The notes: generated from the letters alone by a model not told the origin. Positions 53,990 through 63,280 are shown, counted from the stretch's first letter. The stretch is DNA of 64,000 nucleotides from Microbacterium enclense (GCA_038182865.1 CP116226.1:682001-746000); one strand, 5' to 3'. A program made the numbers and translations.

Positions 53990-56455
53990 ATGCACCACCC
54001 CCTCGACGCAGGCTGGACCCTGACCCTCGCTCGGGGTGATCGCCCAGACGCGTACGCGGCGCTCGACGAGGGCATCCCCGCGACCGTGCCCGGCGTGGTG
54101 CACACCGATCTGCTCACGGCGGGGCTCATGGCGGACCCGTTCCCCGGGGCGCAGGAGGCGGAGCTGGCGTGGATCGGCGAGTCGGATTGGCGCTACCGCA
54201 CGACCTTCTCGTGGACCCCGACGCGCGACGACGCCCGGGTCGACCTCGTCGCCCAGGGCCTGGACACCGTGGCCACGGTGCGCGTGAACGGCGAGGTCGT
54301 CCTCGAGACGGCGAACCAGCACCGCACCTACCGCGCCGACCTCGCGGCCGTGCTGCGTGAGGGGGAGAACACCGTCGAGGTCGACTTCCGCTCCCCCGTT
54401 CGCTACGCCCGTGAGCGGGAGGGCGTCCTCGGCGAGCGCCCCCACTCGTACGCCCATCCGTTCAACGCCATCCGCAAGAGCGCGTGCAACTTCGGCTGGG
54501 ATTGGGGTCCCGACTTCGCGACCGCGGGCATCTGGCGCCCCCTGGGCCTGCAGGAGTGGACGGGCGTCCGCATCGCCGCGGTCCGCCCCGTGGTCGACAT
54601 TGTCGATGGCATCCCTCATCTCACCGCCCACGTCGACCTCGAGTGGCAGGGCGACAGCGACGACTCCACCACCGTCGAGGTGAGCGTCGCAGGCTCGTCG
54701 ACCACGGTCGCGGCGCGCCCCGGCCAGCCGGTCGTCATCGACCTCGACGTTCCGGATGCCGAGCCGTGGTGGCCCCGCGGGTACGGCGAGGCGCACCTGT
54801 ACGACCTGGAGGTCCGGGTCGGCGACGGCGCCGACGAATCGACGCGGTGGTCGCGCGCGATCGGCTTCCGCCACGTCGAGGTCGACATCGCGCCCGACGT
54901 CGACGGCAGCCCCTTCTCCGTGCGGATCAACGGACGCGACGTGTACGTGCACGGCGCCGACTGGATCCCCGACGACGTCTTCGTCACCCGCATCACCCCC
55001 GAGAGCCTCGCGGCGTCGATCGCGGACGCCACGGACGCGGGGCTGAACCTCCTGCGGGTCTGGGGCGGCGGCCTCTACGAGAGCGACGACTTCTACGACA
55101 TCTGCGACCGGGAGGGCGTCCTCGTCTGGCAGGACTTCCTGCTGGCCTGCGCCGCGTACTCCGAGGACGCCGAACTGTGGGACGAGTTCGAGGCGGAGGC
55201 GCGCGAGGCCGTCACGCGCCTCACCGGTCACCCGAGCCTCGTGATCTGGAACGGCGGCAACGAGAACATCTGGGGCTACGTCGACTGGAACTGGCGCTCA
55301 CGCCTGAACGGGCGGACCTGGGGCGAGGGGTACTACCGCGACCTCTTCCCGCGCATCGTGGCGGAGCTGGCTCCCACGACGTTCTACTCGGACGGCAGCC
55401 CGTTCTCGTTCAGCCCCTACGTTCACCCCAACGACGACGCGCACGGCACGATGCACATCTGGGACGTGTGGAACACGCGCGACTACGACGGGTACCGCGC
55501 CTACCGTCCGCGGTTCGTGTCGGAGTTCGGCTTCCAGGGGCCGCCGGCCTTCTCGACGCTCGAGAGCGTCGTGCGCGACGAGCCCCGAAGCCCCTTCGGC
55601 CGCGAGATGCTCGCGCACCAGAAGGCGAACGAGGGCAACGACAAGCTCGAGCGCGGTCTCGGCGCCCACCTGCCCGCTCCCACCGACTACGCGGACTGGC
55701 ACTGGACGATGCAGCTGAACCAGGCCCGCGCGGTCTCGTTCGGGATCGAATGGTTCCGTTCCCTGTTCCCCCTGAACCGCGGGTGGATCGTCTGGCAGCT
55801 GAACGACTGCTGGCCGGTGGTGTCGTGGGCGGCCGTCGACGGTCACCGTCACCGCAAGCCTCTCTGGTACGAGCTGCGCCGCGTCTCGGCGCCCCGGCTG
55901 CTCACGGTGCAGCCCGCGCTCGAGGGCGACGGGCTCCGCGTGGTCCTGCACAACGACAGCGACGACGAGATCACCGGCCAGGTGAGCCTGCGCCGCGAAC
56001 GTCTGGACGGCACCGTTCTGGCATCCGTCCTCCTCGACGTCCACGTCGCCGCGCGCTCCGCCTGGAGCGCCCCCATCGCGCCCACCCTGGGGGTGCCGGT
56101 CGACACGTCGCGCGAGGTCCTCATCGCCCAGGCGCCCACCGGCGAACGGGGTCTGTACTACTTCGCGGACGACACCGCCCTCGCCCTCGAGGACGCCGTA
56201 TCGGTCGACGCGCGCGCCGTCGCGGACGGGTACGAGGTCACGGCGACCGCACGGACGCTGGTGAAGGATGCCACTCTCCTCGTGGATCTGGTCGACCCGA
56301 CCGCTCGCGTGGATTCGGGAATGGTCACCCTGACCGCGGGCGAGCAGCACGTGTTCCGGGTCAGCGCTCCCGCAGGGATCGACCCGTCGGCGTTCACGCG
56401 TACCGGTGTCCTGCGCACGGCGAACGACCTGATCGCACGTGCCCTCGCGAGATAG
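53990..56455 (+). CDS. beta-mannosidase-type glycoside hydrolase, GH2
   Basis: 821-residue intracellular enzyme (no signal peptide) that removes terminal beta-linked mannose. The N-terminal jelly-roll domain contains WRYRTTFSW and KSACNFGWDWGPDF (typical of GH2 mannosidases), then an Ig-like domain and the TIM barrel. The acid/base Glu lies in WNGGNENIWG (about E425) and the nucleophile in SEFGFQGPP (about E512). C-terminal beta domains complete the usual length. It forms an operon with the LacI-like gene 15 bp downstream. Confidence 0.93.
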   Translation: MHHPLDAGWTLTLARGDRPDAYAALDEGIPATVPGVVHTDLLTAGLMADPFPGAQEAELAWIGESDWRYRTTFSWTPTRDDARVDLVAQGLDTVATVRVNGEVVLETANQHRTYRADLAAVLREGENTVEVDFRSPVRYAREREGVLGERPHSYAHPFNAIRKSACNFGWDWGPDFATAGIWRPLGLQEWTGVRIAAVRPVVDIVDGIPHLTAHVDLEWQGDSDDSTTVEVSVAGSSTTVAARPGQPVVIDLDVPDAEPWWPRGYGEAHLYDLEVRVGDGADESTRWSRAIGFRHVEVDIAPDVDGSPFSVRINGRDVYVHGADWIPDDVFVTRITPESLAASIADATDAGLNLLRVWGGGLYESDDFYDICDREGVLVWQDFLLACAAYSEDAELWDEFEAEAREAVTRLTGHPSLVIWNGGNENIWGYVDWNWRSRLNGRTWGEGYYRDLFPRIVAELAPTTFYSDGSPFSFSPYVHPNDDAHGTMHIWDVWNTRDYDGYRAYRPRFVSEFGFQGPPAFSTLESVVRDEPRSPFGREMLAHQKANEGNDKLERGLGAHLPAPTDYADWHWTMQLNQARAVSFGIEWFRSLFPLNRGWIVWQLNDCWPVVSWAAVDGHRHRKPLWYELRRVSAPRLLTVQPALEGDGLRVVLHNDSDDEITGQVSLRRERLDGTVLASVLLDVHVAARSAWSAPIAPTLGVPVDTSREVLIAQAPTGERGLYYFADDTALALEDAVSVDARAVADGYEVTATARTLVKDATLLVDLVDPTARVDSGMVTLTAGEQHVFRVSAPAGIDPSAFTRTGVLRTANDLIARALAR

Positions 56456-56470
56456 GCGATACTGGCGACG

Positions 56471-57337
56471 ATGATGGTCGTGCCCGCACCCCCCTCCGCG
56501 CTGCGTCGCTCCATCGGTCTCGTGCTGCGGCGCCCCGTGCGTCAGCTCGGCGTCGAGGCGTTCTACAACGACTTCATGGGCGGGCTCGAAGAGGTCCTGA
56601 CCGAGCATCGGCGGCCCTTCGTGCTGCAGGTCGTCCCCGACCTCGACGAGGAACTCGACGCGTATCAGCGCTGGGCGGAGTCGGGACGGGTCGCGGGGGT
56701 CGTGCTGGTCGACATCGTCGAGCAGCACGACCCCCGACTCGAGCTCGTCGATCGGCTCGGGTTCGCCAATGTCGCCCTCGCCCACCCCAACGACGCCCCC
56801 GACCACGCGGTCGTCTGGGTCGACGATGAGGCGCCCATGCAGACGGCTGTGCAGTATCTGCGCGACCTCGGCCACACGCGGGTGGGACGAGTCTCGGGCC
56901 CCGATGTCCTCGCCCACACGCGCCGCCGAACCGACGCGTTCGAGGCGGCGACGGCGCGGCTGGGCATCGACGCGTCCCTCGAGGTCGCCGACTTCAGCGG
57001 CGCGGGGGGCGTCGCGGCGGTGGACCGGCTGCTCGCCTCTCCCGCTCCGCCGACGGCCATCGTGTTCGACAACGACGTCATGGCCGCTGCCGCGGCGACC
57101 GCCCTCACCTCCCGCGGCGTCGACGTCCCGGGCGACCTCTCACTCCTGGCCTGGGACGACTCGGTGCTCTGCCGCTCGACGGTCCCCGCCCTCAGCGCGA
57201 TGGCCCGCGACGTCACTGCCCTCGGAGAGCGCGCGGCGACGGCGATCCTGCAGGAGCTCGGCCACGACCCTCACCCGGTGACGACGGCTCCCTCGCCCGA
57301 GCTCATCGTGCGGGCGTCCACGGCCCGGGCTCGCTGA
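56471..57337 (+). CDS. LacI-family sensor domain without HTH
   Basis: 288 residues that begin directly at the ligand-binding core (RRSIGLVLRRPVRQLGVEAF at residue 10). The whole periplasmic-binding-protein fold is present, with VGRVSGPDVLAHTRRRTDAF and FDNDVMAAAAATALTSRG near 190, but the 45-60 residue DNA-binding headpiece is absent. Only 15 bp separate it from the mannosidase gene, so no headpiece is encoded upstream. It may bind sugar and act on another regulator, or be a truncated repressor. GATACT 7 nt before the ATG could be its own -10. Confidence 0.85.
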   Translation: MMVVPAPPSALRRSIGLVLRRPVRQLGVEAFYNDFMGGLEEVLTEHRRPFVLQVVPDLDEELDAYQRWAESGRVAGVVLVDIVEQHDPRLELVDRLGFANVALAHPNDAPDHAVVWVDDEAPMQTAVQYLRDLGHTRVGRVSGPDVLAHTRRRTDAFEAATARLGIDASLEVADFSGAGGVAAVDRLLASPAPPTAIVFDNDVMAAAAATALTSRGVDVPGDLSLLAWDDSVLCRSTVPALSAMARDVTALGERAATAILQELGHDPHPVTTAPSPELIVRASTARAR

Positions 57338-57340
57338 CGC

Positions 57341-57395
57341 CCGACGGCGAAGGGCGGTGCGGCGGTTCGTCCGCCACACCGCCCTTCGCCGTCGG
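57341..57395. terminator. bidirectional terminator
   Basis: 19-bp perfect outer stem (arms CCGACGGCGAAGGGCGGTG and its complement) with an inner GGCGG/CCGCC hairpin (loop TTCGT), lying between the convergent LacI-like and substrate-binding-protein genes. Confidence 0.85.
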
Positions 57396-57396
57396 A

Positions 57397-58668
57397 TCAG
57401 GATGCCGCGTAGGCGGAGTCCATGTTCTCCAGCACCGTCGCACCGGTGATCTCACCGTTGTAGAACCGCTGCATGTCGACGAGCAGCCCGTCCTGCACCG
57501 CGGTCGTGGGCCAGACCTGGTCGGGGTAGTACTGCGTGGTCAGGCCGGCGTCGCGCGCAGTCTCGACCGCCTCGAGCACCGGGCTCAGCTCGCGCTCCTC
57601 CGAGGGGAGGGCGGGCATGCTTCCCGACACCTCGGCCCAGAGCTTCTGACCTGCGGGCGATGCCACGTAGGCGAGGAACTTCTGCGCCAGCGCGGGGTTC
57701 TTCGCCTTTGCGTTGATCGCGAACGACACTCCCACACCGGTCGGGTAGTACTGCGCCCCGGCCTCGTCGGTGGCCGGCAACGGGGCCATCGAGAAGGTCG
57801 CGCCGTCGGCGGCATACTGCTCAGCCGCCGAGATCGCCTGGCTCACTTGGACCGCACCGAGGGCGTCGCCCTGACCGAGCAGGGTCATCTGCGCGTCGTA
57901 GCTGGTGCCGTTGGGGCCGGCGTTGAAACACCCGGCATCCATCATCTGCTTCGTCTTGTCGAGCGCGTCGCTCCACTTCGACGCCGCGAACGTGGCCGAG
58001 CCGTTCGCCTGGTCCTCGGAGAAGCCGGGGTCGGGTCCGTAGACGAGAGTCGCGGTGAGGGCGTAGGGGATGAGCTGCGTCGTCCACGCGTCCTTGTTGC
58101 CGAGGGCGTACGCGACCTTGCCGTTCGCCGCGGCGGTCTTGCACAGATCGAGCACTTGCGTCCACGTCTGCGGAACCGTGGCTCCGACCGCGGCGAGCGC
58201 CTGGTCGTTGTACAGCGCGCCGATCGCGCCGAGGTTCGAGGGGAGGGCGTAGAGCTTGTCGTCGAGGCTGCTGACGTACCGCACGTTGTCGGGGACGTCG
58301 GCGGCCCACGGCTGGTCGTCGAGCTCGGCGACCAGACCGTCGGTGGCGACCTTCCACGTCGCCATGGTGCCGCCGCCTCCCGCCCATACCTTGAACACGT
58401 CGGGCGCTGTGCCCCCGGACAGGCGCGTGCGCAGTTGCTGGATGTACGAGGCATCCGACTCGATGAACTCCGCCTTGACGGAGACACCGGGGTTGGCCGC
58501 CTCGAAGCCGTCGATGAGTTGCTGCGTCGTCTCCTCGCTTCCCGACGCGAAGGTGAGCACGTTCTCGTCTTCGGCACCCCCGCCCACGGCGGTGGAGCAG
58601 CCGCTCAGCACGAGAGCGGTGGCGCCCACGAGGGCGGCGACGGCGAGAGCACTGCGGTGTGTTTTCAT
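57397..58668 (-). CDS. sugar ABC transporter substrate-binding lipoprotein
   Basis: 423 residues. The lipoprotein signal (AALVGATALVLSGCS, lipidated Cys near 23) is followed by a type 1 sugar-binding protein fold: TFASGSEETTQQLIDGFEAA at the start, SGGTAPDVFKVWAGGG near 85, and Trp/Tyr-rich hinge segments. It belongs to the MalE/UgpB group (carbohydrate uptake, CUT1). Together with the two permeases it imports an oligosaccharide, probably a mannoside given the GH2 enzyme. It has an AAGGAGATGAC ribosome site before the ATG. The ATPase gene is not in the cluster. Confidence 0.94.
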   Translation of the reverse strand: MKTHRSALAVAALVGATALVLSGCSTAVGGGAEDENVLTFASGSEETTQQLIDGFEAANPGVSVKAEFIESDASYIQQLRTRLSGGTAPDVFKVWAGGGGTMATWKVATDGLVAELDDQPWAADVPDNVRYVSSLDDKLYALPSNLGAIGALYNDQALAAVGATVPQTWTQVLDLCKTAAANGKVAYALGNKDAWTTQLIPYALTATLVYGPDPGFSEDQANGSATFAASKWSDALDKTKQMMDAGCFNAGPNGTSYDAQMTLLGQGDALGAVQVSQAISAAEQYAADGATFSMAPLPATDEAGAQYYPTGVGVSFAINAKAKNPALAQKFLAYVASPAGQKLWAEVSGSMPALPSEERELSPVLEAVETARDAGLTTQYYPDQVWPTTAVQDGLLVDMQRFYNGEITGATVLENMDSAYAAS

Positions 58669-58718
58669 GTCATCTCCTTGATGCGCCGAGGCCGGCGGCC
58701 TCGGATCTGCGCGTCGGC

Positions 58719-59540
58719 TCAACCCTTGAGTCCGCCCGCGAAGCCTTTGATGATGTACTTCTGCAGCGCGAAGTAGAGCACCAGCACGGGGATCGTGGTG
58801 ATGACCAGGCCCGCGAACACGAGGGGCCACTGCGCGACGTACTGGCCGACGAAGTTGTAGATCGCCACGGGGGCGGTGGTGTTGCCGCTGCCCGAGAGGT
58901 AGAGCAGCGGGTTGAAGAACTCGTTCCACACCGACACCGAGTTGAGGATCACGACGGTGCCCGTCACGGCGCGCAGCATCGGGAACACCACCGTCACGAA
59001 GGCCCGCACGGGACCGCAGCCGTCGAGCAGCGCCGCCTCCTCATAGTCGCGGGGCATCTCGCGCAGGAACGTCGTGTACAGGAAGATCGAGAACGGCAGC
59101 TGGCCGCCGATGTTGATGAGGATCAGCGCCGGGAGCCCGCCGAGCAGCCCCAGATCGCGCATCGTCGTGTACAGCGGCAGGAGAGCCAGCTGGCCCGGGA
59201 GCAACAGGCCGCCCAAGAACCCGTAGAACGCGAACCGTGACCAGCGGCGGCCCACGCGGGCCAGCGGGTAGGCGGCGAATGCCGAGATGACGGTCACCCC
59301 GAGCACGCTCACCGCCGAGACGATCACGCTGTTGACCAGCGCGGGGCCGAGGGCACCCTGCGTCCATGCCTGACTGAAGTTGTCGAACGTGGGCGGCCAT
59401 GACGGCGTCAGCGCTCCGGCCCTCGATGCAGCGGGCCGGAAGGCGACGTTGACGAGCGCCGCGATGGGGATGAGGTAGATCAGGGCCACCGCGATCAGCA
59501 CGGCTTCGCGCACGCCGGTGCGCCAGGTGTAGCGGTTCAC
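58719..59540 (-). CDS. carbohydrate ABC transporter permease (MalG type)
   Basis: 273 residues with six membrane helices and the EAA loop (YEEAALLDGCGPVRAFVTVVFPML near 185) that contacts the ATPase. The end PVLVLYFALQKYIIKGFAGGLKG is the classic MalG-type C-terminus (QKYIIKGFxxGAxKG). The GTG at 59540 overlaps the MalF-type stop by 4 nt. Confidence 0.94.
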   Translation of the reverse strand: MNRYTWRTGVREAVLIAVALIYLIPIAALVNVAFRPAASRAGALTPSWPPTFDNFSQAWTQGALGPALVNSVIVSAVSVLGVTVISAFAAYPLARVGRRWSRFAFYGFLGGLLLPGQLALLPLYTTMRDLGLLGGLPALILINIGGQLPFSIFLYTTFLREMPRDYEEAALLDGCGPVRAFVTVVFPMLRAVTGTVVILNSVSVWNEFFNPLLYLSGSGNTTAPVAIYNFVGQYVAQWPLVFAGLVITTIPVLVLYFALQKYIIKGFAGGLKG

Positions 59541-60478
59541 GCGTCCGCCTTCCGAAGGGTCAGGCGGTACTGCACTCCCGCGAGAACGGCGATGAGCAGC
59601 GTCATGAGGACCGCGAGCGCGATCGATCCGGGGTAGTCGCCCGAGGTGAAGGCGCTCTTGTAGATCGTCGTCGAGAGGGTCTCCGTGGCGATGCCGGGGC
59701 CGCCGCCGGTCATGGCGACGACCTGGTCGAACTGCTTCAGACCGCCGATGAGGGAGAGCATGACGTTGATCACGACCGCGCCGTTCAGCAGGGGCAGCAC
59801 CACGCTGACGAAGCGACGCCATGGTCCCGCCCCGTCGATGGTGGCCGCCTCCATCACCTCTTCGGGAATGGCTTGCAGACCCGCGAGGAAGATGACCATC
59901 GAGTAGCCCGAGAACTGCCAGACGATCTCGGCGCTGACCGCGAGCAGGGCGGTCTGCGGGTCGCCCAGCCAGTCGCGCTGCAGGGCGGACAGACCCACGG
60001 CGCCGAGGAACTCGTTCAACGCTCCCGACGGCGCGAGCAGGTAGCTCCAGATGTACCCGGCCACGAGCGGGGTGAGGACGACCGGGGCGAAGAAGATCAC
60101 CTTCAGGATGCCGCGCGTCTTGACGAGGGAGTTCAGACCGAGCGCGAGCGCCAGACCGACGAGGTTCTGCACGATCGTCACGACGAAGGCGAGCACGAGG
60201 GTGTTGGTCAGAGCGGTGAGTCCCCGGCGTCCCTCGATCACCGAGACGAAGTTGTCGAAGCCGACGAACGACCAGTCCGGGGAGACACCGTTCCAATCGG
60301 TGACCGAGAAGAAGGCACCGGTCAGGCTCGGCCACACGACGATCAGCGCGTAGACGGCGAGAGCCGGAAGCAGGAACCACCACGGCGCGCGGACGCCGAT
60401 GCCGCGGCGGCGCGAGCGCTTCGGGGCGGGGGGTGTCGTCGTGCGTCGCGCCGCCGGGGGCGCCGTCGTCACGGTCAT
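59537..60478 (-). CDS. carbohydrate ABC transporter permease (MalF type)
   Basis: 313 residues. A basic, Pro/Thr-rich N-terminus is followed by six helices (first: WWFLLPALAVYALIVVWPSL) and the EAA loop (VMEAATIDGAGPWRRFVSVVLPLL near 215). The ATG at 60478 overlaps the stop of a six-codon frame that has a perfect AAGGAGG ribosome site, so translation is probably coupled to that leader. It is first in the transporter operon, divergent from the nucleoside hydrolase gene. Confidence 0.93.
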   Translation of the reverse strand: MTVTTAPPAARRTTTPPAPKRSRRRGIGVRAPWWFLLPALAVYALIVVWPSLTGAFFSVTDWNGVSPDWSFVGFDNFVSVIEGRRGLTALTNTLVLAFVVTIVQNLVGLALALGLNSLVKTRGILKVIFFAPVVLTPLVAGYIWSYLLAPSGALNEFLGAVGLSALQRDWLGDPQTALLAVSAEIVWQFSGYSMVIFLAGLQAIPEEVMEAATIDGAGPWRRFVSVVLPLLNGAVVINVMLSLIGGLKQFDQVVAMTGGGPGIATETLSTTIYKSAFTSGDYPGSIALAVLMTLLIAVLAGVQYRLTLRKADA

Positions 60479-60495
60479 CGGGGCGTCCCCGTCAT
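60475..60495 (-). CDS. possible six-codon leader peptide (MTGTPR)
   Basis: ATG at 60495 is preceded by AAGGAGG with 5-nt spacing. The frame encodes MTGTPR and stops at TGA (60475-60477), which overlaps the permease ATG as ATGA. The permease ATG itself has no good ribosome site. This suggests translational coupling, or a sequencing frameshift that hides the true permease start. Confidence 0.35.
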   Translation of the reverse strand: MTGTPR

Positions 60496-60550
60496 GGCAT
60501 CCTCCTTGAGCTCCCGTGCTGGGCCGGACCGACGTTAGCAACTGTGCGAC

Positions 60551-60575
60551 ACTAATTACAAGCTGTTAATAAAGG
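60551..60575. promoter_or_regulatory. AT-rich operator-like segment between transporter and hydrolase
   Basis: CTAATTACA-AGC-TGTTAATAA is an imperfect inverted repeat. It contains ACAAGCT followed by TTAAT, like the segment upstream of the ROK regulator gene, and sits between divergent promoters. Confidence 0.4.
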
Positions 60576-60594
60576 GCATGAAAAAAGGAGCTCC

Positions 60595-61464
60595 ATGTCG
60601 CAGACGCAACGACGCGTGGTGATCAGCACCGACGCCGCCAACGAAGCCGACGACCAATTCGCGATCGTCCACGCCCTCCTCTCCCCCGTGCTCGACGTCG
60701 TCGGGATCGCACCGGCGCACTTCGGGTCGCCCGGCTCGCGGGAGAAGAGCCGGGTCGAGGTCGACCGACTCCTCGACCTCCTCGACCGATCAGGGGTCGT
60801 GGTGCGAGACGGCGCCGACAGTGCGCTGGAGGACGAGACGACGGCCCTGCCGTCGGCGGCATCCGATCTCCTCATCGCCGCGAGCCTCGACGGCCCGCTC
60901 ACCGTGTGCGTGCTCGGACCGCTCACCGACGTCGCCTCAGCGCTGCTCATCGACCCGGACTTCGCGCGTCGCGACGTCACGGTGATCTGGATCGGTGGCC
61001 CGCCCTACGACGGGATCGAGGCCGTCTACGGGCCCGAGTACAACCTCAACAACGACATCGTCTCGGCCAACGTCGTCTTCGCCTCCGAGATCGACCTCTG
61101 GCAGATCCCGATGCCGGTCTACACACACGTCGGGGTCGGTCAGGCCGAACTGGACCGTCGCGTGCGCCCGCACGGGGAGATCGGGGCGTACCTGGCCCAG
61201 ACCGTCCTCGAGTACAACGCGGTCAAACCCGGCTTCGCCGCCGACTTCCGCTCGCTCGGGGATTCTCCCGCCATCGCCGTCGCCCTCAACCCGTTCGGCG
61301 CTGTCTGGCGACGCCGCCCGCGCCCGCGCTTCACGGCGGACGCGCTCATGGCCGAACCCGACGCGAGAGCCGGCGGGCACGTCCGCGTGTGCGAACAGGT
61401 CGACACGCGCTACCTTCTGGAGGACTTCTTCGCCAAGCTCGCGGCGCACGCGGGCTCCGCCTGA
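60595..61464 (+). CDS. nucleoside hydrolase-like protein
   Basis: 289 residues with the inosine-uridine nucleoside hydrolase fold. The calcium-binding N-terminal motif is TDAANEADDQFA instead of DTDPGxDDAxA, similar to DUF1593-type hydrolases. GPLTDVASALLIDPD, the IGG strand followed by the EYNLNND motif (N-x-x-x-D) near 145 and a later H in TRYLLEDF are family positions. It may cleave an N- or O-glycosidic bond; the usual nucleoside substrate is uncertain. An AAAAAAGGAG ribosome site precedes the ATG. Confidence 0.85.
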   Translation: MSQTQRRVVISTDAANEADDQFAIVHALLSPVLDVVGIAPAHFGSPGSREKSRVEVDRLLDLLDRSGVVVRDGADSALEDETTALPSAASDLLIAASLDGPLTVCVLGPLTDVASALLIDPDFARRDVTVIWIGGPPYDGIEAVYGPEYNLNNDIVSANVVFASEIDLWQIPMPVYTHVGVGQAELDRRVRPHGEIGAYLAQTVLEYNAVKPGFAADFRSLGDSPAIAVALNPFGAVWRRRPRPRFTADALMAEPDARAGGHVRVCEQVDTRYLLEDFFAKLAAHAGSA

Positions 61465-61516
61465 CATTCCCGGCCGACTCCGACGTCTCTCGTCAGCGCG
61501 TCTTGACACCCGGGGC

Positions 61517-61522
61517 TAGCCT
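61517..61522 (+). promoter_or_regulatory. -10 element (TAGCCT) of the antiporter gene
   Basis: TAGCCT ends 6 nt before the GTG at 61529. A TTGACA at 61503-61508 is too close to serve as its -35. Confidence 0.45.
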
Positions 61523-61528
61523 CGAACG

Positions 61529-63280
61529 GTGATCGATCCCCTCATCCTCGTCGTGGCCGGGGTGGTGGTCGTGGCCCTCGTGACGGTGATCGCCCCGAAG
61601 TTCAACGTGGCAGGACCCCTCGTCCTCATGGCCCTCGGCCTCGGCGTGAGCCTCCTGCCGTTCTTCCCGCCGTTCGCGCTCGACCCGGAGGTCATCCTGG
61701 TCGGGGTGCTCCCGCCCCTGCTGTACTCGGCGGCCGTGCAGCTTCCCGCCATCGAGTTCCGCCGCGACTTCGTGCCGATCGCGGGGCTGTCGGTGGTGCT
61801 GGTCGTGCTGAGTTCCGTGGTGCTCGGTCTGTTCTTCTGGGCGGTCATCCCGGGCCTCGGTCTCGCTCTCGGCATCGCCCTGGGGGCGATCCTGAGCCCC
61901 ACGGATGCCGTGGCGACCTCGATCGCGAAACGACTGGGCATCGCACCGCGCGTCGTGACGATGCTGGAGGGCGAGAGCCTGCTGAACGACGCCACCGCGC
62001 TGGTGCTGTTGCGCACCGCGGTGGCGGCCGTGGCATCCGGATTCGCCTTCGGAGATGCAGTCGGCAACTTCGCGTGGGGCGTCATCCTGGCCCTCCTCAT
62101 CGGCGCGGCGATCGGGTGGGTCAACCTCCGCGTGCGCGAACGCGTCACCAACTCGGCCGCGAACACGGCCCTCAGTTTCACGGTGCCGTTCATCGCGTAC
62201 CTGCCCACCGAACATCTCGGCGGCTCGGGCCTGGTGGCGGCGGTCGTGGCGGGGATCGTGACCGGCCAGGGCGCGACCCGCCGGTTCACGCCGGAGCAGC
62301 GGATGAGCGACCGCCTGAACTGGCGCACGATCGAGCTCATCCTGGAGGGCGGAGTCTTCCTGGTCTTCGGTCTCGAGCTGAAGGACATCGTCCAGAGCAA
62401 CCTGGGCGAGAACGAGGGTCTCTGGCACGGCACCTGGCTGGCCCTGTCGGCCCTCGGCATCGCCCTCGTCGTGCGCGCGCTCTACGTCTCCGGGCTCATC
62501 TGGCTCCAGGGGCGGCGCGGGCGGAACATGGCACGCCATCAAGGCCGCGTCGACGAGGCGCGCGACCGCCTCGACCGATTCGAGGAGGCGTTCCGAAACG
62601 ACCCCGACAGTCTGAGCCGACGCGCCGACGATCCCGCACGCGCAGCTCGCCGCATCAGCTGGATGCGCGGCCGCATCTCGCGCACGATGGCCGACCTCGA
62701 TTACTACCGCGACAGTCCCCTCGCCTGGCGACACGGCACGATCATCGTATGGGCGGGCATGCGCGGCGTCGTCACGCTCGCCGCGGCGCAGACGCTGCCC
62801 CGCGAAGGGGTCGAGGACCGTTCGCTCCTGATCTTCGTCGCGTTCCTGGTCGCGCTGTTCAGCCTGGTCGTCCAGGGCCTGACCCTCCCGGCCGTCGTCC
62901 GCGCCGTCGGCCTCTCCGGCGACGGCGGCGAGGGACCGACGAGGGAAGAACAACGCGCGCTCGACACGGAACTGCGGGAGGCCTCGGTCGCGGCACTGCA
63001 GGCGGGCACACTCCGACGACGGGATGGGGAAGCCTTCCCCGACGACGTCATCGAACGCGTCGGCGCGCGGATCACGGAGCCACCCGACGAGGACGCGTCG
63101 GGTCGCATGCGCGATCTGCTCGAGCTGCGTCTGGCGTCGATCGAAGCCATGAGACGACGGCTCGCCAGGGTCGGGCGCGACGGACGGTACAGCACCGCCG
63201 CACTGCGCCACGCGCTGGCCGAGCTCGACGCCGACCAGCTCAGCCTGGAGTTGCGACTCGACGATGGCGAGAACGAATGA
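61529..63280 (+). CDS. Na+/H+ antiporter (CPA1/NhaP family)
   Basis: 583 residues with about 12 N-terminal helices (to residue 435) and a long charged cytoplasmic tail. Diagnostic motifs are LSPTDAVATSIAKRLGI near 128 and EGESLLNDATALVLLRTA near 150 (the ND ion site), and MRGVVTLAAAQTLP near 410. A cytoplasmic insert with many Arg/Asp residues (about 330-400) lies between helices. It exports Na+ in exchange for protons. The GTG start follows a leaderless-type -10 box. Confidence 0.93.
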   Translation: MIDPLILVVAGVVVVALVTVIAPKFNVAGPLVLMALGLGVSLLPFFPPFALDPEVILVGVLPPLLYSAAVQLPAIEFRRDFVPIAGLSVVLVVLSSVVLGLFFWAVIPGLGLALGIALGAILSPTDAVATSIAKRLGIAPRVVTMLEGESLLNDATALVLLRTAVAAVASGFAFGDAVGNFAWGVILALLIGAAIGWVNLRVRERVTNSAANTALSFTVPFIAYLPTEHLGGSGLVAAVVAGIVTGQGATRRFTPEQRMSDRLNWRTIELILEGGVFLVFGLELKDIVQSNLGENEGLWHGTWLALSALGIALVVRALYVSGLIWLQGRRGRNMARHQGRVDEARDRLDRFEEAFRNDPDSLSRRADDPARAARRISWMRGRISRTMADLDYYRDSPLAWRHGTIIVWAGMRGVVTLAAAQTLPREGVEDRSLLIFVAFLVALFSLVVQGLTLPAVVRAVGLSGDGGEGPTREEQRALDTELREASVAALQAGTLRRRDGEAFPDDVIERVGARITEPPDEDASGRMRDLLELRLASIEAMRRRLARVGRDGRYSTAALRHALAELDADQLSLELRLDDGENE

